DNA of 33,497 nt from NCBI GenBank assembly GCA_012522345.1, contig JAAYKO010000033.1:1-33497 (forward strand), in the 5' to 3' direction. This DNA comes from Acholeplasmataceae bacterium (lineage in GTDB: Bacteria > Bacillota_I > Bacilli_A > Acholeplasmatales > UBA5453). The notes below the pieces were generated by a model. The model was not told the DNA's origin. It did not search any database and saw only the letters and a list, made by a program, of their open reading frames with translations. Shown here piece after piece: positions 14,911 to 23,995 of the stretch (the stretch's first letter is position 1; the number at the start of each line of letters is the position of its first letter). A program made the position numbers and the translations under genes.

Positions 14911-16637
14911 TAAAATACTTTTGTAGTATAAAATGTGTCTGTAAACTTAGGTGATAAATACGGTTCTTTCAAACTTTTTTCAGTTAAGAAATTTAACTCC
15001 TTAATTTCTTTCTTATCATATTTTTCAAATAAATATTTAGCATCTTCAATCCGACCATAAAACACATATAATCTTGACTCTATTACTTCAAGACCATTTA
15101 TTTTATAACGATTTAACCAGTTTTCTTTAAATCTTTTAATAACTCTTGAAAGTTGAGTGGCTAACTCATCTAAAAGAGGAAATAGTTCTTTTAGCGGTTT
15201 GTTATTTTGATAATTAGCAAGTAAATTTTGGCGGAACTGTAGTTTGATTAAAATTAATTTTGCAAAATCATAAATTACTGCCTCAAGTTTATTTTTCTCT
15301 AATACTTTTAGATAGTTTTGATATCCTAGTATTACTTCATTATATGCTTCAGGTTTAGTGCCAAAACGTTGGTTTTTATAAATTCCAAACAAAATATCAT
15401 CCCATAACAGATTAATTGGAATGGCATTTATTTGATTGATTTTATCATAAAGAATCTCTTCCTGATAGTTTTTGCCAGTTACAGTTTTAAAAACAGAAAT
15501 GTCTAATGAGTTTTTGGCAATTGCGTTGCTCATATCAAAAAGACCAACATCAATTGAAGGATAATCACAATAACTGCCATCGTCTTGCCATTGGGTGAAA
15601 CAAATCTCTTCAATTTTGTTTTCCGCAGCAGCTTTGATATGCATTAAAGCTGTTTTATCTGTTTTTGTTTTATCATAGGTAAGTTTAGTCCAAATCCAAG
15701 TTCCAGAAGCAAAGATAACTTTTCGCTTTAATTTGAGATGATTTTCTAACATCTTTGTTACTATTTTTTTATCTTCATTGTAGTAATCCCAATAAACGAG
15801 CCCAACATTTTCTGGAATTTGTTCAACAAATGTTTTCTCAAAACTAATCGATGTGTCATAATAATATTCGTTTACAGAATACATTCTAAAAAACATATCA
15901 CTCCAAATATAAACATTATTAAAACCATGTTTCAAACAAATATCGTTGACTTTTTTTAAGTGATTTATAAAAAGTTCTGGTTGAGGTTTGTAACCCTTTT
16001 CTTTATAATATCTACCAAAACCTAAGCCAAATGTTTCATCCATCCCAACATGAATTTTATCAGTCTTAAAAACTTCTTTTAAGGTTTTTATTATATTTTC
16101 GATTAACTGGTAAGTCGCATCGCTATCGACTTTTAACACGTCAAAAGTATCTCGATATTTTGTGCTACTATACCATCTTAAAAACTGAGCCATATGACCT
16201 AGTGTTTGCACACATGGGATTAATGTTATTCCTAGTGAAGATGCAAACTCAACCATTCTTATTAATTCTTCTTTTTGATATTTCCCTCTCAAATAACCAA
16301 ACATCGGTTCAGCTGGAACTTCAAATGTATCTTCCATATACAACCAAACTTCGTCATAGCCAAAAAGCGCATGCTTAATAATTGTTTCTTGAAAAAACTT
16401 AAAGTTCATCACAGCATTTCTAGATAGATCAATCATTGTGGAAACGTGCTTAAATGAATTTGTGGTTTTTTGTTTCCCTTGATCTTTATTTAAAAGATAT
16501 AATAGACCGTCTGGAATGTTTTTAATAATTAAAGTGTCGCCTTTTTCTTCTGTCTGATTACCAAAAATAACCTTTTCAAATGGATTTTTTATAACAACCC
16601 CATGTTCTTGCAAAACTTTTAATGCTTTTTCAAACAT
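14910..16637 (-). CDS. GH20-type beta-N-acetylhexosaminidase, cytosolic
   Basis: This 575-residue enzyme has a GH20 TIM barrel: DEVWLYMEDTFEVP on an early strand, IPCVQTLGHMAQFLRW, and the catalytic Asp-Glu pair in HVGMDETFGLG. The barrel continues with YIWSDMFFRMY and FASGTWIWTKL, and a helical C-terminal domain follows. It lacks a signal peptide, so it should cleave terminal GlcNAc or GalNAc from imported oligosaccharides inside the cell, as GcnA-type enzymes do. It lies divergent from nagA, which fits amino-sugar salvage. AGAGGCG precedes the ATG. Specificity is not settled by sequence. Confidence 0.85.
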   Translation of the reverse strand: MFEKALKVLQEHGVVIKNPFEKVIFGNQTEEKGDTLIIKNIPDGLLYLLNKDQGKQKTTNSFKHVSTMIDLSRNAVMNFKFFQETIIKHALFGYDEVWLYMEDTFEVPAEPMFGYLRGKYQKEELIRMVEFASSLGITLIPCVQTLGHMAQFLRWYSSTKYRDTFDVLKVDSDATYQLIENIIKTLKEVFKTDKIHVGMDETFGLGFGRYYKEKGYKPQPELFINHLKKVNDICLKHGFNNVYIWSDMFFRMYSVNEYYYDTSISFEKTFVEQIPENVGLVYWDYYNEDKKIVTKMLENHLKLKRKVIFASGTWIWTKLTYDKTKTDKTALMHIKAAAENKIEEICFTQWQDDGSYCDYPSIDVGLFDMSNAIAKNSLDISVFKTVTGKNYQEEILYDKINQINAIPINLLWDDILFGIYKNQRFGTKPEAYNEVILGYQNYLKVLEKNKLEAVIYDFAKLILIKLQFRQNLLANYQNNKPLKELFPLLDELATQLSRVIKRFKENWLNRYKINGLEVIESRLYVFYGRIEDAKYLFEKYDKKEIKELNFLTEKSLKEPYLSPKFTDTFYTTKVF

Positions 16638-16688
16638 TTTTTCGCCTCTTTTCTTGATTTATTTTCCTAAAATCTCATTTCCAACAAC

Positions 16689-16694
16689 ATTATA
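16689..16694 (-). promoter_or_regulatory. -10 of the hexosaminidase gene
   Basis: Consensus TATAAT on the minus strand about 50 bases before the start. No convincing -35 is seen. Confidence 0.4.
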
Positions 16695-16728
16695 CTTTAT
16701 TTTATTTAAAAACGCGATAATTTTAGGT

Positions 16729-16744
16729 TATAATTAGTTTGGAG
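16729..16744 (+). promoter_or_regulatory. nagA -10 with Shine-Dalgarno six bases away
   Basis: AGGTTATAATTAGTTT then GGAG: TATAAT at 16729-16734, six bases, Shine-Dalgarno at 16741. The leader would be about 12 bases. The AGGTTATAATT core is identical to that of glgA. Confidence 0.6.
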
Positions 16745-16752
16745 ATGATATT

Positions 16753-17883
16753 ATGCAAATATTAAAATCAATAAATATTGTTTTAGAAAAAGCGACTGTT
16801 TTTGGGGATTTGATTATTGAAGACAACAAAATCAAGCACGTGATTAAAAAAGGTGATTTTCGACAAGGAACTGATATTTTAATTCCTGGTTTTATTGATA
16901 TTCACATCCATGGCGGCTATTCGTATGATGCAATGGATGGTACTAGAGAAGCTGTTGAAGGGCTTGCAACAAACTTAGTAAAAGAAGGTACTACTTCTTT
17001 TTTGGCTACGACAATGACACAATCAAATGCTAATATAACCAAAGCCTTAACAGCAATCGGCGAATACTATTTAGATCAAAACGTTAATGCTTCTAGACTA
17101 CTTGGCGCTCATTTAGAAGGACCATATGTAAATAAAAAAGCAGCCGGTGCTCAACCTCGTGAATATATTAAAAATCCTGATATCTCAGAATTTCATCAAT
17201 GGAATGAGGCAAGTGGGAATATAATTAAAAAAGTTTCACTCGCACCAGAAAATGATCAAAACTTTGAGTTTATTCGCTACTTAAAAGAAAATTCAATCAT
17301 TCCCTCGATTGCTCACACAACTGCTTCCTATCAGACTGCTGCTAAAGCAATCGAGGCAGGTGCTAGTTCTTTTACTCATACTTTCAATGCCATGACACCG
17401 CTTCACCACCGAGATGTTGGTGTTGTTGGTGCGGCCTTACTGCATCGAAATGTTGTCAGTGAATTTATTGGTGATAAGGTCCATTTATCGCTTGAAGCGA
17501 TGAAACTTTTGATTAAAAATAAGACTTATTTAAATGTGATTTTAATTACTGATTCAATGCGCAACAAAGGCCTAAAGGAAGGAATTAGTGAGTTGGGCGG
17601 TCAAACTGTCTATATTAAAGGAAATGAAGCGCGTCTAAAAGATGGAACTTTAGCAGGCTCAATTTTAAAAATGATTGATGGCTATCGAATTTTAATTAAC
17701 GATTTAAAGCTGCCCTTTTATAAAGCTTCCCATATCGCAAGTTTAAATCCTGCAAAATCACTTTCATTAGAAACTAAGTTAGGTAGTATTAAAGAAGGCA
17801 AGGATGCTGATTTAGTTTTACTAAGCCCTGATTTAGAAATTAAAAAGACCTTTGTCAATGGTAAGTTAGTTTATCAAAATTAA
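16753..17883 (+). CDS. nagA: N-acetylglucosamine-6-phosphate deacetylase
   Basis: This amidohydrolase-fold enzyme converts GlcNAc-6-phosphate to glucosamine-6-phosphate and acetate. Visible motifs are PGFIDIHIHGG (metal-site entry), HLEGPYVNKKAAGAQP (substrate loop in its Gram-positive form), SIAHTTA, HTFNAMTPLHHRD and LITDSM, with the catalytic Asp. Length (376) is normal. GGAGATGAT precedes the ATG. It is monocistronic between its own promoter and a terminator, divergent from the hexosaminidase that would supply GlcNAc. nagB and a GlcNAc transporter or kinase are not in the window. Confidence 0.96.
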   Translation: MQILKSINIVLEKATVFGDLIIEDNKIKHVIKKGDFRQGTDILIPGFIDIHIHGGYSYDAMDGTREAVEGLATNLVKEGTTSFLATTMTQSNANITKALTAIGEYYLDQNVNASRLLGAHLEGPYVNKKAAGAQPREYIKNPDISEFHQWNEASGNIIKKVSLAPENDQNFEFIRYLKENSIIPSIAHTTASYQTAAKAIEAGASSFTHTFNAMTPLHHRDVGVVGAALLHRNVVSEFIGDKVHLSLEAMKLLIKNKTYLNVILITDSMRNKGLKEGISELGGQTVYIKGNEARLKDGTLAGSILKMIDGYRILINDLKLPFYKASHIASLNPAKSLSLETKLGSIKEGKDADLVLLSPDLEIKKTFVNGKLVYQN

Positions 17884-17899
17884 TTGTTTAGTGCAAAAG

Positions 17900-17934
17900 A
17901 AAAACCTTAAGTTAGATTAACCTAAGGTTTTTTT
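17900..17934 (+). terminator. bidirectional terminator between nagA and degV
   Basis: AAAAACCTTA pairs with TAAGGTTTTT, then after an A-C mismatch GTTA pairs with TAAC around GAT. T tracts on both strands serve the convergent genes. Confidence 0.88.
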
Positions 17935-17936
17935 GT

Positions 17937-18803
17937 TTATCTTTGCTTTGCGGTAAAAAATACTGCAACTGTTCCCGGACCTGAATGTGCTCCGATTACA
18001 GGGCCAATGAAATTGATGAGTTCAACATTTAAGCCTCGATTTAAAGCTTCGATTTTTTCTTTAACTAATAAGGCTGAGTGATGATCATCTCCGTGTGAAA
18101 TAAAAACAGATTTAGAAATGCTAGGATCGATAGTTTCATCTAAAATGCTGACTAACCGATGAAGTGATCTTTTTCTCCCAATCGCTTTATAGCGGGGAAT
18201 TAATCTCCCCTCATTGTCGATATGCAAAATCGGTTTAATACTTAAAACTGTGCCCAGGATTGCTCCTGCACCTGAGAGTCTACCTCCGCGCCGCAAAAAC
18301 ATTAAATCATCGACTGTAAACCAATGAGCGAGATGCGGAATAAGGTTGTTGACATATTCATAAACTTCTTCTATTGATTTCCCTTTTTGCTTTTGTGCGG
18401 CTGCAAGGTAAACTAGCAAACCTTCGCCTAATGATGCCGATTTGGTGTCGACTAAATAAACTTTGTTTTTATTTTCTTTTAAATTTTCAATGGCAATTCT
18501 TGCCGCGTTATATGAGCCTGAAAGCGCACTGGAAAAAGACAAAATTAAAACATCTTTACCTTTATCAAATTCTTCCAAGATTGCTTTTTCATACTCTGCA
18601 ACATTAATTTGTGAAGTTGTCGCAACCGTTCCTTCGCGAAGCTTTTGATAAAAATTTTGAATACTCATTTCTCTGTGGTCGAGGTTGTTCACAAATGTTT
18701 CATCCTTAATATTATATTTAAGGGGAACAACTTTTAGGCTATAAATAGTAGCCATTTCTTGTGTTAAATCGGTGCTTGAATTGCAAATAATTGTATAAGC
18801 CAT
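17937..18803 (-). CDS. DegV family fatty-acid-binding protein (FakB-like), copy 1
   Basis: This 288-residue DegV protein binds a fatty acid, as FakB does when presenting it to the FakA kinase. Signatures are ICNSSTDLT at the N-terminus, ATTSQINVAEY, LSFSSALSGSYNAAR, VDTKSASLGEGL, LMFLRRGGRLSGAGA and the closing GPVIGAHSGPGTVAVFF. It lies 14 bases after its paralogue, with AAGGAG before the ATG. The two copies differ widely in sequence, which suggests different fatty acid preferences rather than a fresh duplication. No fakA is in the window. Confidence 0.9.
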   Translation of the reverse strand: MAYTIICNSSTDLTQEMATIYSLKVVPLKYNIKDETFVNNLDHREMSIQNFYQKLREGTVATTSQINVAEYEKAILEEFDKGKDVLILSFSSALSGSYNAARIAIENLKENKNKVYLVDTKSASLGEGLLVYLAAAQKQKGKSIEEVYEYVNNLIPHLAHWFTVDDLMFLRRGGRLSGAGAILGTVLSIKPILHIDNEGRLIPRYKAIGRKRSLHRLVSILDETIDPSISKSVFISHGDDHHSALLVKEKIEALNRGLNVELINFIGPVIGAHSGPGTVAVFFTAKQR

Positions 18804-18817
18804 AATTACTACTCCTT

Positions 18818-19690
18818 TTATCTTTCTTTAACTGGGTAAAATACCGCAACGGTACCAGGCCCCCCATGGGCGCCGATTACTGGTCCCATCATATGAACTA
18901 AACTCACCTTAAGGTTGAGTCTGTTTTCTATTTCTGTTTTAACTTGTAAAGCTTCTTCTTCGCAGTCAGCATGCGAAATATAGATTGTATTTCCAAAGTT
19001 GCTGTCATAAGTTTCAATTACTCTTTCAGCTAAATTTCTTAAACTCTTTTTTCTTCCTAAAACTTTTGTTCGAGGGTTTAGCTTTCCTTCATTATCAGCT
19101 GTAATAATTGGCTTAATTCTAAGTGCAGTTCCAAGCCAATAAGTAAAGATTCCTATTCTTCCGCCCTTTTTTAAATGGGTTAAATCATCATGGGTGAAAA
19201 GGCTAGCGACATGATATTTAAATTGCTTTAAATGTCGGTATGTCTCCTCACAGGTTTTGCCTGCTTTTTTAAATTGAACTGCTTCATTGACAACCAAACC
19301 TTCACCTAAAGAACCAGTTTTTGAGTCCACTAAATATATTTGTCGGTCAGGAAATTTTTTTAACACCTCTTCTTTGGCAACTTCCGCACTATTGAAGGTT
19401 CCTGAAAGACCACTAGATAGAAGAACTGCAACAATATCTTTACCTTCTTTCAAGATTTCAGTAAAGGCCTTTTTAAAGTCAGCAACATTGACTTGTGATG
19501 TTTTCGCATAATTGTTTTCTCTTAACATTTGATAAAATTCTTTAGCACTCATCTGACTAAAATCTAAATAATTGTAATATTCTTGACTATTAAAATAAAA
19601 CTTTAGAGGCAGCACAACAAGATTATTGGAAACCGCATATTTATCTGGTAAATCACTAGCGGAATCAGTTAAAATTACATATTCACTCAT
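18818..19690 (-). CDS. DegV family fatty-acid-binding protein (FakB-like), copy 2
   Basis: This 290-residue protein has the same fold and motif order as its neighbour: LTDSASDLPDKY, AKTSQVNVADF, LLSSGLSGTFNSAEVA, VDSKTGSLGEGL, LTHLKKGGRIG and GPVIGAHGGPGTVAVFY. The first copy has LSGAGAILG after the lysine/arginine-rich loop where this one has IFTYWLG, a region near the acyl pocket. Its ATG shares one base with the nfo stop (TAATG), so it is coupled to the DNA-repair gene. GAGGAGA precedes the start. The operon order is helicase, nfo, degV, degV. Confidence 0.9.
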   Translation of the reverse strand: MSEYVILTDSASDLPDKYAVSNNLVVLPLKFYFNSQEYYNYLDFSQMSAKEFYQMLRENNYAKTSQVNVADFKKAFTEILKEGKDIVAVLLSSGLSGTFNSAEVAKEEVLKKFPDRQIYLVDSKTGSLGEGLVVNEAVQFKKAGKTCEETYRHLKQFKYHVASLFTHDDLTHLKKGGRIGIFTYWLGTALRIKPIITADNEGKLNPRTKVLGRKKSLRNLAERVIETYDSNFGNTIYISHADCEEEALQVKTEIENRLNLKVSLVHMMGPVIGAHGGPGTVAVFYPVKER

Positions 19691-20589
19691 TATTTCTCCT
19701 CAGCTTTTTGACTAATTTGTTCTTTCATTGAAGGATTAAATTTTCTTTCTTTAATCATTATTATTTCTTCTTTATAAGGTGGTTTGTCATCGACGTAAGG
19801 TGATTCTAAAATCTTGGGTATTTGCGTGAAATCTTCATGGTAAACAACTTCTAATAGTGCTTTAAAACCTATTTCGCCAAAACCAAAGTTTTCATGACGA
19901 TCTTTTCTTGATCCTCGCTCATTTTTTGAATCATTAATATGAAAAACAGAAATATATTCTTTGCCGACAACCTTATCAAAATGCTTAATAACATCTCTAA
20001 ATCCAGTTTTAATATCATATCCTGAATCATGTGTATGACAAGTATCAAAGCAAACACTAACTCTACTTTTCTCTTTCACTAAGTCAATAATCCCCTTCAA
20101 TTCTTCAAACGTTCTTCCGACTTCATTACCCTTTCCAGCCATTGTTTCAAGAGCAATCTTGACTTTTAAATCTTTTGTTTTTTTAATAACTTCATTAACA
20201 CCTTCTGCAATCCAAATAATTGCTTGTTCTCGGCTTGAACCAACAGCACTCCCCGGATGAACAACTATTTGACCCGCTCCCATTTCGGCACTTCTTTTAA
20301 TTTCACTAGTTAAAAAATCAATCGCGAAATTCCTTTTTTCAAGGCTGGGATTAGCTAAATTCATTATATAAGGGGCATGAATAATTACATTGCTCAATTT
20401 AATATTGTGTTTTTGCATCAATTTTTGTGCTTCGGCTATTTTTAAAGCTTCTATTGGTTTTCTTCTTGTGTTTTGGGGAGCACCTGTATAAACCATAAAT
20501 GCGTTAGCGTTGTAACTAATTGCTTCTTCGACACTTCCCAAATACATCTTGTCGCCTTTCATTGATACATGCGATCCTAAATAAATCAT
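19690..20589 (-). CDS. nfo: endonuclease IV (AP endonuclease)
   Basis: This enzyme cuts the backbone 5' to abasic sites in base excision repair and uses a three-metal site in a TIM barrel. Metal-ligand segments are visible in order: GSHVSMKG, IIHAPYIMN, IVVHPGSAVG, ALETMAGKGNEVG, CFDTCHTHDSGYD, FHINDSKNERGSRKDRHENFGFG and ILESPYVDDKPP. Length (299) is usual. The start, preceded by AAAGGAG, overlaps the helicase gene by ATGA. The same cshB-nfo pairing next to ispH occurs in Bacillus subtilis, supporting both assignments. Confidence 0.97.
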   Translation of the reverse strand: MIYLGSHVSMKGDKMYLGSVEEAISYNANAFMVYTGAPQNTRRKPIEALKIAEAQKLMQKHNIKLSNVIIHAPYIMNLANPSLEKRNFAIDFLTSEIKRSAEMGAGQIVVHPGSAVGSSREQAIIWIAEGVNEVIKKTKDLKVKIALETMAGKGNEVGRTFEELKGIIDLVKEKSRVSVCFDTCHTHDSGYDIKTGFRDVIKHFDKVVGKEYISVFHINDSKNERGSRKDRHENFGFGEIGFKALLEVVYHEDFTQIPKILESPYVDDKPPYKEEIIMIKERKFNPSMKEQISQKAEEK

Positions 20590-21830
20590 CTTTTTCTCCT
20601 TTTTCTTCGTCTAACTTCCTGTAAGGCTTTTTCAATCAATTGTTTGTTTTTTTTGCGATATCCAGGTTTAACCCTCGCTGGTTTTTTGATTTTTCTAATT
20701 GCTTGAATTTCAACTTCACTTAAACCTTTTGAGACCTTTTCTCTGACAATAATTTGCTTATTTCTTATTCTGGCATCGATAAATTTGATTCCTGCTTTTT
20801 CAAGTGACTTAAATTTTCTTGCTTCTTTTTCTTCGAAGAAAGAAAATACTTCACCATGCGCTCCCATTCTGCCAGTTCTACCACTTCGATGAATGTAATA
20901 TTCGCTCTGATATGGCATTTGATAATTAATAACGTGAGTTACTCCTTCAAAATCCATTCCTCTAGCTGCAAGGTCTGAGGCAACAACATATTGATATTTT
21001 AACTGTTTTACTTCAGCAATAATAGTTTTACGCTCGCGAACGGACATTTTAGCTGATAATTTTATTACATTATAGCCTTTATCTCTAATTTTTTCGAAAA
21101 GAACATCAATTTTCTCGTTTTTAGAAACAAAAATTAAACAAAGCAAAGGATTGATTGTTTCTAATAAATTAAAGAACGCTAAATCCTTATCCATCCCTGC
21201 CGGAAGCAGATAATGATCAATGTCTAATTTTATTTTATCACTTAAATCAATAATTTCTACTTTTGCAAAGTAACTATTGATCCATTTAACAAGATTATTC
21301 GGCATTGTCGCAGAAAACACATAAACCAGACTAGTTAAGTTTTCAACGACAGGACTTATTTGACCCATGAAATCATAATCAAAAAGCATATCAGCTTCAT
21401 CTAAAATTAAATATTTTGCCTGGTGAACTTTCACAACATTTTCTTTAACAACTAAATCGTAAAGTCTTCCCGGAGTTGAAATAACTATCATTGGTTGCTG
21501 ATTCGCAAAAAACCGAATTAATCTTTTCCGGTCTTCGCGGGCTGTAATAGCTTTAAAAGAAATGTCTTTTGCAATTGGTTTTAACATTTCAGAAACTTGA
21601 TAAGCCAACTCGTTAGTTGGAACTAAAATAAGGGCTTGAGTTAATTGTTTTTGCGGATTAATTTGTTCTAATAATGGAATTAAATAAGCATGTGTTTTTC
21701 CTGTCCCTGTTGGACTAACAAAAACTGTAGATTTTTCCTCTTTAAAATATTTAAAGGCAATCTTTTGAACTTCTGTTGGGTTTTCAAACCCCAACTCTTT
21801 AATTATTTTGGTTAATTGTTTTATTTCCAT
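20586..21830 (-). CDS. DEAD-box RNA helicase, CshB-like
   Basis: This 414-residue ATP-dependent RNA helicase has all core motifs: the Q motif in GFENPTEVQ, SPTGTGKT (I), PTNELAYQ (Ia), STPGR (Ib), DEAD (II), SAT (III), ASDLAARGMDF (V) and HRSGRTGRMG (VI). A short, highly basic tail (RRRKRRKR) probably binds RNA. In Bacillus the gene at this place (next to nfo and ispH) is cshB, which acts in cold shock, RNA decay or ribosome assembly; I infer orthology from order and size. The start carries GGTGAT only six bases after a TATAAT. Confidence 0.93.
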   Translation of the reverse strand: MEIKQLTKIIKELGFENPTEVQKIAFKYFKEEKSTVFVSPTGTGKTHAYLIPLLEQINPQKQLTQALILVPTNELAYQVSEMLKPIAKDISFKAITAREDRKRLIRFFANQQPMIVISTPGRLYDLVVKENVVKVHQAKYLILDEADMLFDYDFMGQISPVVENLTSLVYVFSATMPNNLVKWINSYFAKVEIIDLSDKIKLDIDHYLLPAGMDKDLAFFNLLETINPLLCLIFVSKNEKIDVLFEKIRDKGYNVIKLSAKMSVRERKTIIAEVKQLKYQYVVASDLAARGMDFEGVTHVINYQMPYQSEYYIHRSGRTGRMGAHGEVFSFFEEKEARKFKSLEKAGIKFIDARIRNKQIIVREKVSKGLSEVEIQAIRKIKKPARVKPGYRKKNKQLIEKALQEVRRRKRRKR

Positions 21831-21834
21831 TTAA

Positions 21835-21852
21835 ATCACCATAAGTATTATA
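21835..21852 (-). promoter_or_regulatory. helicase operon -10 with Shine-Dalgarno six bases away
   Basis: Minus strand: TATAAT, ACTTAT, GGTGAT, four bases, ATG. The transcript would begin on GGTGAT, leaving a 10-base leader. The -35 is weak. Confidence 0.6.
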
Positions 21853-21896
21853 CTAAAACCATTATCATTTTCCTAATTTAAAAAAGAATTATGTTG

Positions 21897-21914
21897 TATA
21901 ATAAATTTGGTGAT
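21897..21914 (+). promoter_or_regulatory. ispH -10 with Shine-Dalgarno six bases away
   Basis: Plus strand: TATAAT, AAATTT, GGTGAT, four bases, ATG. This is the same layout, base for base in spacing, as the divergent helicase promoter 45 bases away. Confidence 0.6.
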
Positions 21915-21918
21915 AAAA

Positions 21919-22842
21919 ATGATAGTTAACGATTTAAGGCCTCGTGGCTATTGTCATGGCGTCGCAAGAGCGCTTAAAATAGTCAAAGATGCGATCTTAG
22001 ATGATAAAATAAAAAAGCCACTTTATATTCTCGGCTTAATTGTTCACAATAAAAAAATTAAAGAAGCTTTAGAGCATTATGGTGTGATCAGCTTTGAAAA
22101 TCCGAAGCTGACAAGACTTGAAATGGTTGAGCTTGTTAAAGAAGGAACCGCGATTTTAACTGCCCATGGTGTCTCAAAAAAAATTAAACAACTTTTAGAA
22201 ACTAAAGCGATTCCTTTTATTGATGCCACTTGTAGAGATGTTTATAAAGTCCACGATCATATCCAAGAGCATTTGCCAACTCATGAGGTTTTATATATTG
22301 GAAAACCGCACCATCCTGAAGTCGAAGGTGTTTTAGGATTATCTGATGATATTACTTTAATACCAAAAGTTGAAGTTGCTCAACAATTTGTGAAAAGGAC
22401 TGAAAAACCACTTTATATCACAAACCAAACAACTCTTTCTTTATTTGAAGTTATAAAAATTGTTGAAGAAATTGAAAAACGTTATCAAGTTAAATTTGAT
22501 AATGACATCTGCATGGCAACTACAAAAAGACAAGAAGCTGTAATCAAACAACCTAAGGCTGATGTTTTAATTGTTGTTGGTGATTCTTACTCCTCTAATA
22601 CTAACAAATTAAAGGAAGTTTCGATTCGTGAAGCAGAAACTTTAGCTTATCGGATCGAAACTATTGAAGACCTTAATCCTGAATGGTTTAAGACTGCATC
22701 GGTAGTTAATGTAACAAGTGGAGCAAGCACACCAAAAGCGATAACTAATGAAGTTATTTTCTATTTAAAACAATTTGATTATAATAAAAAAGCAACCTGG
22801 AGAAATGTTTCTCAAGTCACTTATTTAGATATTTTATCTTAA
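21919..22842 (+). CDS. ispH: 4-hydroxy-3-methylbut-2-enyl diphosphate reductase
   Basis: This [4Fe-4S] enzyme does the last step of the MEP isoprenoid pathway, giving IPP and DMAPP. The three cluster cysteines are visible in PRGYCHGV (Cys12), DATCRDVYK and NDICMATTKRQ. HGVSKK and HHPEVEGV carry substrate-binding His residues, and VTSGASTPK closes the site. The track's TTG start (21907) is rejected: the ATG at 21919 follows GGTGAT by four bases and gives the standard N-terminus (307 residues). Together with dxs in this window it shows a MEP pathway. Its terminator lies within the 3' end of convergent dinB. Confidence 0.97.
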   Translation: MIVNDLRPRGYCHGVARALKIVKDAILDDKIKKPLYILGLIVHNKKIKEALEHYGVISFENPKLTRLEMVELVKEGTAILTAHGVSKKIKQLLETKAIPFIDATCRDVYKVHDHIQEHLPTHEVLYIGKPHHPEVEGVLGLSDDITLIPKVEVAQQFVKRTEKPLYITNQTTLSLFEVIKIVEEIEKRYQVKFDNDICMATTKRQEAVIKQPKADVLIVVGDSYSSNTNKLKEVSIREAETLAYRIETIEDLNPEWFKTASVVNVTSGASTPKAITNEVIFYLKQFDYNKKATWRNVSQVTYLDILS

Positions 22843-23966
22843 GAACCTAGTTTGGTTCTTTTTTTATCTAACTGTTGATAGTTAAAAAGCGTTCGGTCTT
22901 CTTTAAAGTCTTCCCTTTTAATAATTCCGCCAAAACCAACTCCAAGCAGTCTAATCGGAGAACCATCATAATAATACTCAAATAGTTCACTCACTGCATA
23001 ATAAAGAGAATCATAATCATCGCGATGATTAATAAAACTTGTTGTTTTAGTCGTTGTTACAAAGTTGGCATAACGAATTTTAATAAAGACATTTTTACAC
23101 ATCAATTCTTCTTCTTTTAGTCGATTATATGTTTCAGTAAAAAGCTCATCAATTGTTTCTTTTAAAACTTCTAAAATATCGACATCATAACTTAAAGTAG
23201 TCTCATTAGAAATACTTTTAGGAATCGCGTATTTATTGACATCAACAAAATCAGTAGATCTACCTAGAAGATCATCTCGTGTTGAAAAGTAAGCATTTTC
23301 GCCAATCGCTTCAATTATTGTTTGCCGGTTATTTGCAAGCATAAAATCTTCAATTGTATAAATACCTACTTCGTTAAGCCTTTGATTTGTTTTTCTACCA
23401 ATTCCAAAGACGCGATTAATCGGTTTATCATAAAGAAGTCTTTCAACATCTCTTTTGCGCATAATAGTTATTCCCATAGGTTTTTTGTAGTCACTACCCA
23501 TTTTTGCTAGAAACAATGTCGGACCAATCCCAATACTTGAGGGAAGTCCATAATCCTTAGCCAATTCTCTTTGAATTTTTTTAGCGAGCTTTACCGGATG
23601 GATTTCACTGGCTAAATCTGTAACATCCAAATAAGCCTCATCGATTGATGCTTGATATAACGTTTTAGTATATGTTTTAAGATAATCAATAAAAATTTTT
23701 GAATATTTTCGATATGCTTGATGATTATTAGGAACAACAATAAGTCTGGGATATCTTTTAAGAGCCTCATTGATGTTCATTCCACTTCTAATCCCATACC
23801 GTCTTGCTCGATAAGAAGCTGTTGTCAAAACTCCGCCTCGAAAATAACTAGCTCCTCCGCCGACAGCAAAAACCTTATTCTTCAAATAAGGATCTAAAAT
23901 CATTTCAACACTAGCAAAAAAAGCGTTTAAATCGATATGAAATATAATTTTTACCTTTTTATTCAT
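22839..23966 (-). CDS. dinB: Y-family DNA polymerase IV
   Basis: This error-prone translesion polymerase has the Y-family catalytic motifs IFHIDLNAFFASVE and ASIDEAYLDVT (palm acidic residues), the fingers segment TASYRARRYGIRSGM, helix-hairpin-helix-like VFGIGRKTNQRLNEVGI, and a little-finger domain near the C-terminus. Length (375 from the preferred ATG) is typical. The track's TTG (23969) is replaced by the ATG at 23966 because GAAAGG lies eight bases upstream. The gene converges on ispH with a 4-base stop overlap. No beta-clamp motif like QLSLF is obvious; QQLDKKRTK at the end may substitute. No LexA box was recognised. Confidence 0.95.
   Translation of the reverse strand: MNKKVKIIFHIDLNAFFASVEMILDPYLKNKVFAVGGGASYFRGGVLTTASYRARRYGIRSGMNINEALKRYPRLIVVPNNHQAYRKYSKIFIDYLKTYTKTLYQASIDEAYLDVTDLASEIHPVKLAKKIQRELAKDYGLPSSIGIGPTLFLAKMGSDYKKPMGITIMRKRDVERLLYDKPINRVFGIGRKTNQRLNEVGIYTIEDFMLANNRQTIIEAIGENAYFSTRDDLLGRSTDFVDVNKYAIPKSISNETTLSYDVDILEVLKETIDELFTETYNRLKEEELMCKNVFIKIRYANFVTTTKTTSFINHRDDYDSLYYAVSELFEYYYDGSPIRLLGVGFGGIIKREDFKEDRTLFNYQQLDKKRTKLGS
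22841..22865 (+). terminator. ispH terminator, inside the dinB 3' coding end
   Basis: AAGAACC pairs with GGTTCTT around TAGTTT, followed by T. The hairpin encodes the final residues of DinB on the other strand. Confidence 0.85.
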
Positions 23967-23995
23967 CAAATAAACCTTTCATTTTAACTAACTTG

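Noticed and set aside
14867-17934. Large perfect hairpins as possible CRISPR or mobile-element repeats
   Set aside because: Each is a single stem-loop with T tracts located between convergent stop codons, so they are bidirectional terminators; no spaced repeats exist in the window.
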